Part shown: positions 35,220 through 48,104 of the stretch, piece by piece
Numbering within the stretch: the first letter of the stretch is position 1
Layout: every line of letters starts with the position of its first letter
From: Cymodocea nodosa
Taxonomy: Eukaryota; Streptophyta; Magnoliopsida; Alismatales; Cymodoceaceae
Reading direction: 5' to 3'
NCBI GenBank assembly: GCA_036874045.1
Contig: CM072344.1
Span: 8,900,501-8,964,500 of the forward strand
Length of the DNA stretch: 64,000 bases
Translations under genes and position numbers: made by a program
Notes under the pieces: model-generated
Database searches by the model: none
The model's input: the letters and a program-made list of their open reading frames with translations, nothing else
What the model was told of the DNA's origin: nothing

Positions 35220-36260
35220 ATCCAAAACTGATATTTCAAGCAAGAGAGACTTAAAACTTATACATATGGATCTATTTGGACCAACAAGAATCATGAGTCT
35301 TGGTGGTAAATGGTATGTATTTGTTTTAGTAGATGACTTCTCTAGATACACTTGGGTATATTTTCTAGCATCTAAGACAGAAGTTTTTGAAAAGTTTAAA
35401 ATGTTTTGCAATCTTGTTCAAAATGAACAAAGTGTCTCTGTTCAAAAACTTAGGAGTGATCATGGTACTGAATTTGATAATGATCAAATAGATAATTATT
35501 GTAATGAGCATGACATTGATCACAGATTTTCTTTTCCAGGAGCACCGTCTCAAAATAGTGTTGTCGAGAGAAAGAATAGATCACTTTAGGAAATGGCCAG
35601 AACTATGTTAAATGAATATAGGTTACCTCAAAATCTTTGGGCTGAAGCAGTAAATACAGCTTGTTATGTTATTAATAGAAGTCATTTAAGACCTCATGTT
35701 AATAAAACTCCTTTTGAAATTATGTTTAATAGAGTTCCAAAAATTTCCTATATGAAATCATTTGGCTGCAAGTGTTTATTCTTAATACTAAGGATAAAAG
35801 GGAAAAATTTCAAGCCAAAGCGGATGAAGGAATTTTTGTAGGTTACTCTACTAGAAGTAAAGCCTATAGAGTATATAACAAGACTTCTAGAACTATTGAA
35901 GAAACCCTCTATGTAAGCTTCAATGAAAATTCTTTTAGAGAATCTCACTCTAAAGCTGATAATGATGATATGATTAATTTCCCAAAAGAGTTAGAGATCA
36001 ATAGAGAGATTGAAGATTTATTTGAGAAAATCAAAAATATGAACTTAAATGATCAAACTAATGATGAAAGTGATGGACCTTTAGATGTTGATGAGAATAT
36101 TGAGGAAAATCAGAGAAATTGGCGTTATTCTTCATCACATCCCATTACTCAAGTCATTGGTAATATTAATGAGGGAGTTAAAACTAGAGCTTTAGTAAAT
36201 TTAAATAGTATGTGTATGTTTGTTTCTATGGTGGAACCAAAGAATATATAAGAAGCATTA
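35220..36260 (+). pseudogene. pol: Sirevirus A integrase core and C-terminal region
   Basis: DDE core: MDLFGPTRIMSLGGKWYVFV (first Asp), LRSDHGTEFDND (second Asp), GAPSQNSVVERKNRSL (Glu). The C-terminal part has NLWAEAVNTACYVINRS and the copia word VGYSTRSKAYRVYN at 35593-35950, and then an acidic linker to RT. In-frame stop at about 35588 and a frameshift near 35770-35840. Confidence 0.9.
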
Positions 36261-37765
36261 TCTGATGAAAATTGGATAGTGGCAATGCAAGAAGAACTAA
36301 ATCAATTCATTAGAAATGATGTTTGAGAATTAGTCTCTCCATCAGAAAATCAGTCCATAATAGGTACAAAGTGGATCTTTAGAAATAAAACTAACGAAAC
36401 TGGTCAAGTTATAAGGAACAAAGCTAGATTAGTTGCACAAGAGTATACATAGGAAGAAGGACTAGATTATGATGAAACATTTGTCCTATGGCTAGGTTAG
36501 AAAGTATTAGAGTATTATTGGCTTATGCTTGTTATATGGATTTTAAACTATATCAAATGGATGTTAAGAGTGCATTTCTAAATGGTTTAATTAATGAAGA
36601 AGTCTATGTAAAACAACCACCTGGATTTGAAGATATTAAAAATCCTGACTTTGTGTATAAATTAAAGAAAGCCTTATATGGTTTGAAGCAAGCACCTAGA
36701 TCATGGTATGAAAGATTATCTACTTTTTTAATTGAACAAGGATATATCATGGGAAAAGTAGATCATACTCTATTTATCAAAAGAGATGGTAAAGATCAGA
36801 TTGTTGTTCAAATATATGTGGATGATATAATCTTTGGAGCAACTTCTGATAAACTGATAAAAATATTTTCGGAAGAGATGACTAATCAGTTTGAAATGAG
36901 TATGATAGGAGAACTTTCATATTTTCTAGGATTTCAAATTTAGCAAATGGATAAAGATATATTTTTCAATCAGGAAAAATATGCAGATGAAATACTTAAG
37001 AAATTTAATTTTAATGACACAAGGATTCGAGGAACTCCTATGAGTACTTCTTTAAAGTTAGATATTGATGACATAGGAAAATCAATAGATCAAAGAAAAT
37101 ACAAAAGTATGATTGGTTCTTTACTTTATTTGACTGCTAGTAGACCTGATATTATGTTTGCTATGTATGTTTGTGCTAGATTTCAATCTAATCCTAAAGA
37201 ATCACACTCAATTGTAGTTAAAAGAATATTTAGATGTATACAAGGAACTAAAAATTTCAGACTGTATTATTCTAAGGATAGTTCAATTGATCTTATAGGA
37301 TATACTAATGCTGATTTTGTAGGAACTAAATTTGATAGAAAAAGTATTAGTGGCACATGTCAATTATTGGGAAATAATTTGGTGTCATGGTTTAGTAAAA
37401 AGCAAAACTGTGTAGCACTTTCTATTACAGAAGCTGAATATGTTGTTGCTGCACTGTGTTGCACTCAGATTCTGTGGATAAGGTAGACTTTAGAAGATTT
37501 TGGATTATCTTATGATACAATTGAGATTTATTGTGACAGTAGTTCTGCAATAAATCTTTCCAAAAATCCTGTATTACATTCTAGCGCAAAGCATATAGAG
37601 GCTAGACATCATTTTCTAAGAGATAACGTAATTAAAGGAAAAATTAAATTAGAATTTGTGTCTAGTAAAAATCAATTAGCTGATATATTTAGAAAACCTT
37701 TAGATGAAAATACATTCTGCAACATAAGATTAAATTTGGGTATTTGTACGCTATGTGATGTGTAA
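36261..37765 (+). pseudogene. pol: Sirevirus A reverse transcriptase and RNase H
   Basis: RT_copia words are GTKWIFRNK, QMDVKSAFLNG (first catalytic Asp), KQPPGFED, KALYGLKQAPRSWYERLS and the catalytic YVDDIIFGAT at about 36820. The connection FNDTRIRGTPMSTSLKLD follows, then RNase H with IGYTNADFVGTKFDRKSISG, AEYVVAALC and the tail with KLEFVSSKNQLADIF. Stops at about 36941 and 37484 and elsewhere make it non-functional. The order PR-IN-RT-RH is diagnostic of Ty1/copia. Confidence 0.92.
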
Positions 37766-39345
37766 AATGCTTAAACTCCACATAAAAAGATAAATATTAT
37801 TGATGATATTGTTTACCTCATAGATATTATATATTTATCATAAATATCTAAGTAATATCTAAACTACTGCTTAAGATACACATCATAGTAGTATCTTATT
37901 GATTTTAAGTAGGTTATCAATTTTAATGGTTTTCACAATTTTAAGTGGAAGTGTAAATGAAAATCATTAAATACTTCTAAAATTTTGAAATTTTGATTAA
38001 GTGTTTTCTTTGAATCGAGGAAAGTGTATATGATCATACATAAATTTGACTTGATTGATTAAACTTGTAGAATAAGTTATATGTAAATCATCTTAAACTA
38101 TTAATCAAAAGTATGAGCTTATTGAAATTGATTCATATGTTCAGTAAAATCATAGACGTAAAAATTGTATGAGATTTGTGTTTTATTGCATCTGTATTAA
38201 TGGAATACATATATATTGTGCTTAAAATGAAAAGAGCTTACAAATTGAAAATCTTTGAGAGTTTATTGATCAGTTTGTTCATGAGCCTTTTGTACTTGAG
38301 CATATAGGTATGTAAGGATTGTTGTCCTGAAAAAGGATTCTTTAAATCTGGCAACCTAAGGTCCTGATTAGATTTGGGATTATTGACTGAAAGCTTATTA
38401 CATGGGTACATTAGAAAGCTCTTGTATGATTTAAGCTTTTCAAACTTACTTTTAAAGAAAATTATGAATATTTACTATTTTGATAAATAAATAAAAAGTT
38501 TCATTAATTACAGATATCTTTGAATCAAATATAGTTTCTACCAATATAACTACTGATTTATTGAATCAACATTAGTACTTTTATCAACGTTTATTTGAGA
38601 TACATTCTTTTATTCTCCTTGAATTAATCATATTGAGTTCAAAGTTGTGTTTTGATTCATATATAGTAGAAATTGATTTTGGAAATCATTTTTGATGAAT
38701 TCAGAATAACGGAAGTTTCTGAAAAGAAAATTTAAAAATCTAGTTATACTTAAGATCTATTGTTATACAAGTATATTTTGTATGTTATTGAATATATTTG
38801 AAATATATTTGTAGGGGGAGGATTAACAATGTCCAAAACAGATTAATATAATTTAGAAAACAAAACTTGGTTAATCTGAGTTTAGTTCCCTTAAAATCTT
38901 GATGAAACAATTTAAAAATATGAACAAACTATTTTAGATTCATAAGAAGAGAATTTTAGAATAGTTTACAATGTTCTCAAGATAATGTTAAGTGTAGCAT
39001 GTGTGTTATTTTCGGAAGGTTTCAGTAGAAAGCATCCAAAACTTGTTTGTTTTTGGTAAAGTATACTAACTAAACGTTATGTTATATAAGGTAACATGTA
39101 AAATTGCCTCTAGACAACGTTTTACTTATTAGGTTAGTTAACTCAACGAGTTATACTTAAATAGTTCGGGTACCTTGATTGAATAAACTTTATTCAATAT
39201 TCATTTAATATCTAAACCAGACTTCTATACACGTTGTGTTACTCGCCTAAAACCCTATTTAAACACTTATTACACGGGCACTTAGGTTATTCGTAAACTT
39301 TGTCAAGAAAATCTTCCCCGCTTGTTGCTGTTACAACCTACAACG
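37766..39345 (+). other. Noncoding region between pol and accessory gene of Sirevirus A
   Basis: Bases about 38000-38800 are the block shared with Athila element 2 (14480-15210, reversed) and Sirevirus B (52950-53745, reversed). An internal purine tract with GGGGGAGG at 38814-38822 follows it. AACTCAACGAG and related words lie near 39125-39155. A promoter or splice acceptor for the accessory gene could lie here, but I cannot identify one with confidence. Confidence 0.6.
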
Positions 39346-41661
39346 ATGGTCTCCAAGTTCTACGAAGGTCGTGGCAAAGGAAAAGGAAAAAGCAGAGGAG
39401 ATGCAAAAGGAAAAGAAATAAATAATGATGAAGTTCCACGTGTTTGGTTTAAGAAAATTTTGCAAGTTGACAAAAGGTTAGCAAAAATTTATAGTGAATA
39501 CTTCTTTCCTGAAGGTTTACTGAATGAAGTTAGATTAGAGCTTCATAATACTGATGCAAGTATTACATACATGGGGATTCGAAGTAAATATGATAGAGAA
39601 TACCGTATGAAATGTGCTAAAATTGCATTTTTGGAACAGTATGCAAAATATATGGAAAAAGGTGTAGGTTCATCAAATAGAATTCCTCAAACTCCTATAA
39701 GTGGTACACGACTACAAGCATTTGGGGAAGAACATGAATCTGCTATACCTACTCCTTTGTATTCAAAAGAAATACAATCAAATATTGCTGTAGATAAAAG
39801 AAAAGTTGACAGTCTTCGAAAGGCTATAGCAATAGAAAGTGCTTTTGAAGAATTAGAGCAGAAAACATTTATGGAGCAATTTGAAAAGCAAACAACAATA
39901 CTTGAAGAGGAGAAATAGAAATTTTATAGAAGAAGGAAAGTTAGAAAAATTATGTTTACAGAAACAAAGTCTATTGGAAAAGGAAAATCAGAGAGCATTT
40001 ATTTCTAAAGGACAATTTATGTCTAGACATTGTACCTTATAGTGCATTTGATAAACTCATCAGTTCTAAGCATACTGAAACTGATAATGATAATGAGACT
40101 TTATTTTTCCTTACTAGAAAGCTTGAGAAGAAATACAAGTCAAATATGACCTCAAGTTTTTCTATTAGTACAAGTCTTGATGATGTAGAAATTGACAAAT
40201 TAGAGCGTCAAGCACCTGACATTGAATAAGTTATTGCATATATAATTGACAATGTTGAAGCAGTAACTAGTTCACAGGTTGAATTGTCTGGAGTAGCAGA
40301 TATTGAAAAAGTTAAGACTCCAGAAGAGCTAAACGTCAACCAGCCTTCATTAGAATCTATAGAAGTAGAGTCTGAGAATTCACAACATGTATCAATGGAG
40401 ATATCTGTTGAACAAAATGAACAATTACAGATAGATACATCGACTATAGAATTTATGGAAACATTGAACTTTGATCATTCTATAGAGACTGAACAAATGA
40501 ATGTTGAGCATAATGAAGATGTTTCTTATAATGTTGAAGCTGAAGAATCAAGCTTACATGCATAGCTTCAAGAAAATATTTTCACAAAGGAACAACATGA
40601 CATTCATTTTGAAGAAGAGAGATTCTTGAAGATGAATTAAACTCTGAATCAAGGCTTCAGGTATCACCTTCTGTGTGTACAGTATTAAAAATTCAAGGTA
40701 ATTCAATTCATTTTAGATTTGAAGAAGCATTGCAGAAATACAATAATCTAATTACATGTCAAATTCTGCATGCTCGACCAATAAAATTCAGAAAATTGAT
40801 GGAAATAAGAGATCTATTTGAGTATCAAGGACTCATTCAATTCTTGCTAGTTGGAATGAAATGGAAGCAATACATAGAGCTTATTGCAACTTTTTATAGC
40901 AATCTAGTCAAGAATGAAAATTTTCTGAAAACTCAAATAAATCAACAAGAGTTTATATTGTCTCCTGAGTTAGTTTTTGAAATTTTGGGATTAAAGAATG
41001 AAGGTGTTGTTGTTACAAACAGATTTAACATGATTAGACAACTAGAATGGGACATTCAGTCTTTATCAAAAATTCCAGATGTATATTCTAAAATGAGATT
41101 AATGGAAAATTTAAATGCAGAGGCAAGGTTTATTGCAAATATATTGTATGCCAATTTATTTTAGAGAGTTGGACACAATATGGAAGTCAGTAGAAGTTGT
41201 TTATATGCAACTTATGGCTTGCTAAATAGAATTCAAATCAATTGGTTTGATGTTTTCACTTTTCAACTACAGCATATGAGTTCAAAGTTATTTTATGGTG
41301 ATGTATGCAAACTCCTTGCAAGCCAATTGAATTTATCCAATTGGCCCTCTAAAACTAAAGGCATGAGAGCATTTAGTGTAAAAGATTTGCAATGATTTCA
41401 GGCCATGCATAAACCTCAACAACAACAACAACAACAACCAACAGATTGTACAGACCATATACAACAACATCAACAACAACAACCAACAGATTGTACAGAC
41501 CATATACAACAATAACAACAAAGTTATTCAGTTCAAGCTGAACAACCACCCCAGCTACCTCCTAACTTAGATGCAATGCTGAACGACATTAGAAAAGATA
41601 TTAGGCATCTAGGAGATAAAATATGTAATGCTATAAGTGATATACTTAGGAGGAATAGATA
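39346..41661 (+). pseudogene. Sirevirus A accessory (post-pol) gene
   Basis: Start at ATG 39346 with a basic, nuclear-localisation-like N-terminus (MVSKFYEGRGKGKGKSRGD). Then a conserved domain around RVWFKKILQVDKRLAKIY, Glu/Ser-rich disordered middle (40284-40565), C-terminal domain with EIRDLFEYQGLIQFL, ILGLKNEGVV and NRIQINWFDVF (40673-41395), and a Gln-rich tail encoded by CAA repeats. A 54-base unit is duplicated in that tail near 41420-41520. It matches the 756-codon gene of Sirevirus B, and the C-terminal domain matches the Athila accessory gene at 19752-20466. Stops and frameshifts interrupt it at several points between 39916 and 41180. No membrane segment is seen. Function unknown. 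Confidence 0.75.
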
Positions 41662-41862
41662 ATTGTCTATTTGCTTGTATATGAATATCAAATGTAATGT
41701 TTTATTTCTTGTTTGATTCCTTGAACAATACATTTTTTTTCTGTAAATGTTTACAATTCTTATTATTATTTACAGAAATAGTTGTTGTACATCTATCTCC
41801 TACTATATATATTCTCTGTAATTATCTTCTTCTTCTTTTCTTTTTTTCTTTTTTTTTATTTA

Positions 41863-42498
41863 AAAAAATGATCTATCTTGTAATATTCATCAAGGGATAG
41901 TCCTGCAAAGGGATAGAGAAACCAAATAAATTTTTGGTTCGAAAGAAAATATACAAAGCTCAAAAGATGCAAAAAGCTAAGGCCTCGAAGATCGGTTTCA
42001 CCAAGGGTAATTCCGGTTTGACCGATAAAAATCGGTCTAGCCAGATGATCAAAAACAGTCTAACCGATAAATGAGGGGGCTGATGACTTTTCAGTGAAAC
42101 TGAGTCTGAAAATCGGTAAAACCGAGAAGAGGAAACGGTTTGATCGAAGAGCCTGACCGGTGAGATCGGCTCTGGTTGAACCGTTAGATAGTGGTTTAAA
42201 CCGAGAAAAATGATATAAAACTGTTTTCGGTACAACCGTACCTAAAGATCGGTTTAGCCGAGAACTTTCTGGTTAGACCGGAAGATTTGAGTTTATGGGA
42301 TTGACGGTGTAACCAATCCTGGGATCGGTTTGACAAGAAAAATTGACCGAAAATTCTGACAAGTGTTAGGAGCGTTTGCCGGAGGTACTGCTAGCGTCTG
42401 ACATGCATCTATCAGACTTGAGGACTGTTGACTTGCTCGGGCACGATGGAGCCGTATTCCTTGATTTTTGATTTATCATCTCCGAGAACTGTGAACTG
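41863..42498 (-). other. LINE 3' UTR with many CGGTTnAACCG-type words
   Basis: About 15 half or full words of the form CGGTT / AACCG occur between 41990 and 42350, some as near-palindromes (for example around 42180-42210 and 42225-42260). The same words occur in ORF1 (46075-46240) and in the Athila spacers at 9770-10110 and 22210-22520. No gene. Confidence 0.6.
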
Positions 42499-45400
42499 CT
42501 AGCTGCTAATTTCTTCCGATACTTTAAAAAGTTGAATAAAATGAGATATCCTCCCGATTACCGCAGAAATGTTTGGTTGAATGTTGCGGAAAATAATATC
42601 ACACCGATGAATCCAAATGCACCATAGTGTAATTGCTGTTAAATATTTGAGAATATTCAACTGAGGGGATTTTTTTCGAGAAATTTTTTTTTGCCTGCTC
42701 CAATCTTTCCAGTTGGTAATCCCGTCAATATTTAGGATAGTGTTGAGCCGATTTACCAACTCCTTGACAAACTTGCAATCGTAAAAGATATGATGGGATG
42801 TTTCTGAATAATTGCTGTAGAAGCTGCACATAGAAGGAAGATAATATCCAGCCTGAGTCCGAATATCATCCACTGGAATGATATTTCTGTTTAATTTCCA
42901 TAGGAAGATGGAAATTTTTGTAGGAATCTGTGTAGACCACATGCCTTGAAGCTTGTTATGTTGATGGTGGTGAACTCGCACTAGGTTCCAAGCAGTTTTG
43001 ATTGAGAACTTATGTCTGAATAAAGCTCTAGCTTCCTGAAATAAGTGTTTATAATTACTCCAACAGCTATTGAACATTTTATTTATATTGTTGCTGCGTC
43101 CTTCTGCTATTTGATCCATCGACCCGTGGATAGCATTTATGGCTTGTGCCCAGATACCTAAGTTATCTAGTATTTTTTTGATTTGCTTCAATCTAAAAGC
43201 AGTAATCTGATCTCTTGTATTTCTGATATCAAGTCCATTTTCTGTAATAGGTCTAGCTATTTTTTTCCATGAAAGCCAATGAAAATTCTTTTTAGTATTG
43301 TCTCCAGGCCAGAAAAATTTAGCACAAATGGAATTGATTCTGTTGATAATGCCCAATGGAAGTGGAATGACACTTAGAGTGTGTATAGGTATGGAATTCA
43401 GAACATGCTTTATCAGCATTAGTCTACCTCCTTGACTGAGAAATCTTGCCTTCCAGCCTGCCATTTTATTTTGAATCTTGTCAATCAGATATTGAAAATA
43501 TTTAATCCTAGGTTGTCCTTTGAAGATAGGACAACCTAAGTAAATGAAAGGTCAATTACTTTGCTTGCAACCAAGAGTATCCTATATAAATGCAATGCGA
43601 TGTGCTGGACTTTTCTTTGAGACAAAGAAGTTGCTTTTTTCATAATTTATCTTTTGGCCTATAGTCATTTCATATTTCTTGAGAATATCAATGACTTTTT
43701 GAAGCATAGATTTCCTACCATTTAGGAATAAAAGGGCATCATCTGCAAAGAGCAAGTGAGAAATACGCCAATGTCTACTTTGACATTTATAAGGAACATA
43801 TTCTGATTCCTGTTGGAGCTTGAGGAGTGCTCTACCCAGCAATTCTTTTGTTATGATAAAGAGGAAAGGTGAAAGTGGATCCCCTTGTTGGAGACCTCTA
43901 GAAGGGTAAAAAAATTGTGAGGGTGCTCCATTGAATAACACTGACGTAGGGTTGTCAGAGATGCAGTTTGAGATGATGTTGATGATTTTGGAGTCAAAAC
44001 CAAAAGCTTCAAGGGTATGAAAAATAACCTTCCAGTTCATTCTATCAAAAGCTTTTTCCATATCTAATTTGACAATGAGATTACCTCCCTGATGGCCTTG
44101 ATCAATATATTGAATCAATTCTTATGCTAAGGAAATGTTATCATGAATACGTCTTTCCTTGACGAATGCTGCTTGAGTGGGAGATATTAGAAGTGTAATC
44201 ACTTTGGAGATTCTGTTGGCAATAATTTTGGCAATTATCTTGTAAGAGATATTACATAAACTAATAGGCCTAAAATCCGCAAAATTTCCTGGTTGCTTTC
44301 TTTTGAGAATCAAAGCAATAAATGTGGCTTTCCATTTATTGTTAAGTCTTGCACCTGTGAAAAAGTATTGTAAAGCAGCACATAAATCTGTACCAATTAC
44401 CTCCCAAAATTTTATATAGAATTCTGCTGTAAAACCATCTGGCCCGGGTGCTTTATTATTGGGGAAAGAGGCTAAGACTTCTTTTATTTCAGCAATAGTA
44501 GGAATTTCCCATAAGCACTTATTGTGACTTTCATTTAAAACTCTCGGTATATTGTCAAACAGACTCTGATCCTCAGTAACTTGTTGAGAATGTAGTAGTT
44601 CTGAAAAGTAATCTATACCTCTCTTTTTAATTTGATCTTCATCTTCACTGCCTGTTTGCAAACTTTTGAAATGATCCTTCGAGTTTCTCCGTTTGATAAG
44701 TTGATGGAAGAATCTTGTATTTCTGTCCATTTCTGACAACCAATTAATGTGAGAACTTTGTTTCAGTAAACTTGATTGTCGAGCTGTATTCTCAAAAAGC
44801 TTTTCTTTGAGGTTGATAACCATAGAGTTATTCTCTAGCGTGCAAGTCTCAAGCTCTTTCTGAAAATTCTGTTCTAAGGAATGAATTTGTTTCAATATAT
44901 TCTGTTCCTCAGCAAAAATATTTCCCACTTTATTTCTATTCCAACTAATGAGAGCTTTCTTTAGAAGCTTGAGCTTAGCACTGAAGTTTGTGATTGGATT
45001 CTGGAATTTTGCACTGTTCTAAACATTTCTGACAATATGATTTATATCTTCATACGTTAACCAGAAATTTTTAAATTTGAAAGCTCTTGGGCCCCAACCT
45101 CTGATGTTTTTGTTTTGTATCCTGATATAAGCATGATCTGAGCAAATCCGTTCTCCATAAATAATCTCATCCTTGAATTGTTCAAACAGAGAATTATTCA
45201 ACAAAATACGGTCTAACCTTGCTAATTTTTTGTTATTGCTAGTTCTATTGTTACACTAGGAGAATGAATCTCCAAAATGAGCGGGCTCTATGAGTTGGTT
45301 TTGATTTATGAAATCATTAAACTCCTGTCTTGCTGACTGATGTATGTGAATAATATTCTTAACTTCATCTGTATGTCTAGTAACATTGAAATCTCCCCCA

Positions 45401-45785
45401 ATCATCTGCGGGCCATGTGCAGTTTTTGTATTCAGATCTGTTAAATAATCCTAGAGATTTCTACAGATAGTCTGATTGCATGAAGCATAAACCACCGAAA
45501 CTAGAAGATCTTGATAAGACGATTTTGAAATCTTGTATGTGATGACTTGCGTGTGTGACTCCCAATGTTGTATATCCAGATTATCAGACCAAAAGGCACA
45601 TATCTTTGATTTACCATAGTGATGATTCCAATTTAATTATCTGCAAATTTTCGGGCATCATCTTTAGACATAAAGTGTTCCTAGATAAATATAATTTGTA
45701 ACTTGTGCTTCTCTATAAGATTTTTGACGAAATTTTGGATTGATTTATTTACCAACCCTCGGCAATTCCAAAATAATATATCCAT
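42499..45785 (-). pseudogene. LINE ORF2: endonuclease, reverse transcriptase, zinc-binding C-terminus
   Basis: About 1,095 codons from ATG 45785. The N-terminal MDILFWNCRGL is the start of the apurinic-like endonuclease, with its remainder to about 45019. RT at 43582-44928 has NNKAPGPDGFTAEFYIKFW, ANRISKVITLLISPTQAAFV, GLQQGDPLSPFLF and the catalytic LLFADDALLF at about 43740. The C-terminal zf-RVT region is at 42499-43464 (AGYYLPSMCSFYSNYSETSHH). Stops and frameshifts (for example near 44120 and 43582-43464, and several in the endonuclease) make it inactive. Confidence 0.9.
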
Positions 45786-45883
45786 ATTATCAATGCTAGG
45801 CCGTTTCAATCTTACAAGGATGTAAGACTGACACTCTGCGAGGATTCTAAGTCGTGGATGAGCTGTAATTTCTTCTATCTTAG

Positions 45884-47473
45884 TCAAGTACTTTGTCTTT
45901 TGGATAGCCGATTCGTGTTGATTTTCTGTCTTGGAGTTTCTACTTCCTCGTCTGAGGAGTCTGACATAATCTTCTCTGGATAAGAATCCTCTTCGTTCGA
46001 ATTTGATTCTATACCTTTATTTTTTAATTTTTCTTTTAAAATCTGTAAAGCAAGATTTTGAAAAGATTCATGTCTCGGTTTAACCGTAGAAGAGTTCGGT
46101 TGTACCTGATTTGTATTTACTACGAGCGCTTGATTGCCAGCCTGGATCTGGTGCGACTGAACCGATAGCGTGTTGTCTAGACTATCTAACAATACGAGAC
46201 TCGGTTTAACCGTGGAAGAGCTTGGTTGAACCGTGGTTTGCTCTACGTCGGACGTCTGTTCGTGTGTCAGAGGTGTCTGGCGCAACCGCTGAAATAGCAT
46301 GTTGTTAGTGTTCGCCGCCTGCATCGTTTGCATGTCTGACATGATATTCTTCTACGTGTTGTCAGCTGTAATATTCTTCTGATTTTCTACCACCTTCCCT
46401 GATGTTGCAACATTGTGAATAGCGGTTGCGTGTCTGACCAGCTCTAGAGCATTTGCAAGTACTGTAGCTGTACGACTTGGAGAGAGAGTCTCAGGGACGG
46501 TTTGCGGCAAATCCTTCTCTATCAGAGGGCTGTCAGTTGTCTGATTTAAAACAATTTTGCTGGAGTTGACTGGTAGCGAATTTCTGATCTCCGTGGATTT
46601 TTTGCGTGAAACTACCTTCCACGCATTGTGATTTCCATTCGTATTTTTCTGGCTTATCAAAGGTGCAGCAATGTCAGAAGTAGCTTTCTTTTTGCATTGT
46701 TGAGCTATGTGCCCGATTTTACAACAATGAGTACAGAATTTGGGCTCGAATGGATATAAGATTTTTTGAACTATGATCTCTCCACCATTATCGATGGTGA
46801 TTGAGCATGGGAGAGGCTTCGACAAATCCATCTCAACACATATCGCTGCCAACCCAGGTCTCGTGAAATTGCAGACATCTTTATGAGCACAGAGGTATTT
46901 ACCAAGTAGTTTGGCGATGGATTTTATGGCTCCCGGAGCATGGAGATGTGCACGTAGATGAGGTAAGTGAACCCAAACAGGAGCCCATATTGCTTCCATT
47001 CCAGGTGAGAAAGAAGGAGACCAATGAAAAACAGACATTCTTCTCCCTTTAATGCTCCAGTTATCCTTAACTAGAGCTTGTAAAAAATGTTTATGACGTT
47101 GAAAGCGTAAAAGAACATACCGGTTATCAAAAGTTGTTGGGAAAACTCCTTCCGAGATGTTAAGGGTAGCCTTGATACCTTCAAGAATGGAGTGGAGATC
47201 AGGTCGTCGTCCTACAAATCTCCCAACTAGTGTGTGTTGAAATGGAGCTGCCAGATTTGAGATTTCTTCATTGGAGAAAGATATTCTGAGTTGGCCTTCC
47301 ATCGAGATAGGATCTCTCACCGAAATCTCTAGAAATGATGGAGGAACAAAATGCTCTCAGATAGTGGCTACGAAAGATGGACGAGGTGAATCCTTTTGCC
47401 AAGCACTAGGGTTGACAAAAGGAGGGGGATCTCCTAAGACCTCCACCGGAGCCGGTGGCGGATCATCTGCCAT
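45884..47473 (-). pseudogene. LINE ORF1: nucleic-acid-binding Gag-like protein with CCHC knuckle
   Basis: A single frame of 530 codons from ATG 47473 to 45884 with only two in-frame stops (about 47359-47357 and 46354-46352). It has a DUF4283-type RNA-binding domain (for example KHFLQALVKDNWSIKGRRMS), then a CCHC zinc knuckle CTHCCKIGHIAQQC near 46725. The C-terminal third is disordered. The DNA for it carries CGGTTTAACCG words at about 46078 and 46202. It binds LINE RNA in the RNP. Confidence 0.88.
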
Positions 47474-47576
47474 GGAAACTCAAGAAAAAAGAACTCCTAC
47501 TCTCTTGACAAAAAATCACCTAGAGAGAGAAGCTCTGCTTAGAGAGAGAAAGAAGAGGGGAAGAATGGGTTTAGGG

Positions 47577-47962
47577 TGTAATTATCTTTTTGATTAATGA
47601 CAAAAAGGGGGAGAAATGTTATAAAAAGATGATTATGATTTTAATTGCATATAGTATAAAGGGAGATGATATTTATAGTTATTGTAATCTGACAGATGAT
47701 AATGTAATCTGAAAGAAAATTGTATGGTTATTAAATTATATAATGAAAGGAAGAGAAATGATACTTATGTAATTATTGACATCTGAAAGTTTTATTTCTG
47801 AGAGGGGAAATTTACACAAACAATAGAAATAAGCTTAAGTGAACTTAAGTCAACAAACGTGTTTGTTGAATTAAAAGTTAACCCAACAAAGGTGCTTTGT
47901 TGAGTTAAATATATTTCATAATTGATTTAATATGATTTTGTCATCATAAAAAAGGGGGAGAT
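47577..47962 (+). other. Sirevirus A 3' UTR (continued) and polypurine tracts
   Basis: Resumes after the LINE target duplication. It has an internal tract AAAAAGGGGGAGAAA at 47602-47616 and the terminal PPT at 47949-47962 adjoining the 3' LTR. It also holds the words GTTTGTTGAATT and TTTGTTGAGTT at about 47860-47910. Multiple GGGGGAG tracts are a known Sirevirus feature. Confidence 0.8.
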
Positions 47963-48104
47963 TGTTGAGTACTTTGTTTTGATGATGTGTGCTAAATGAA
48001 AATAATCATATTTGCTCAATTATTATTGCTTGTGAAAAGAAATTAAAATCATCAATTAATATAGAAAAAGCTTACTAATATAAATACTTGTTCGTATTGG
48101 ATTT
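47963..48104 (+). repeat. Head of the Sirevirus A 3' LTR
   Basis: The first 142 bases of the LTR (TGTTGAGTACTTTGTTTTGA...GTATTGGATTT), cut at 48104 by insertion of minus-strand Sirevirus B. The rest is at 57897-59424. Confidence 0.88.

Larger units (their letters stand above)
41829..47576 (-). mobile_element. L1-type LINE retrotransposon, near full length
   Basis: Inserted in the Sirevirus A 3' UTR and flanked by the 12-bp duplication TGTAATTATCTT (41817-41828 and 47577-47588). The uninterrupted Sirevirus sequence at 4587-4620 shows a single copy. At 5748 bp it has a 5' leader, ORF1, ORF2, 3' UTR and an A-rich 3' end (T-rich 41829-41862 on the plus strand). It moves by target-primed reverse transcription. 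Confidence 0.92.

Noticed and set aside
37990..38800. Box C/D snoRNA-like words (TGATGA and CTGA) in the shared noncoding block
   Set aside because: Single short words in AT-rich DNA with no terminal stem or consistent spacing in the three copies.
39346..41661. Envelope glycoprotein function for the post-pol gene
   Set aside because: I see no signal peptide, transmembrane helix, or glycoprotein Cys pattern in the Sirevirus or Athila versions; the start is strongly basic.
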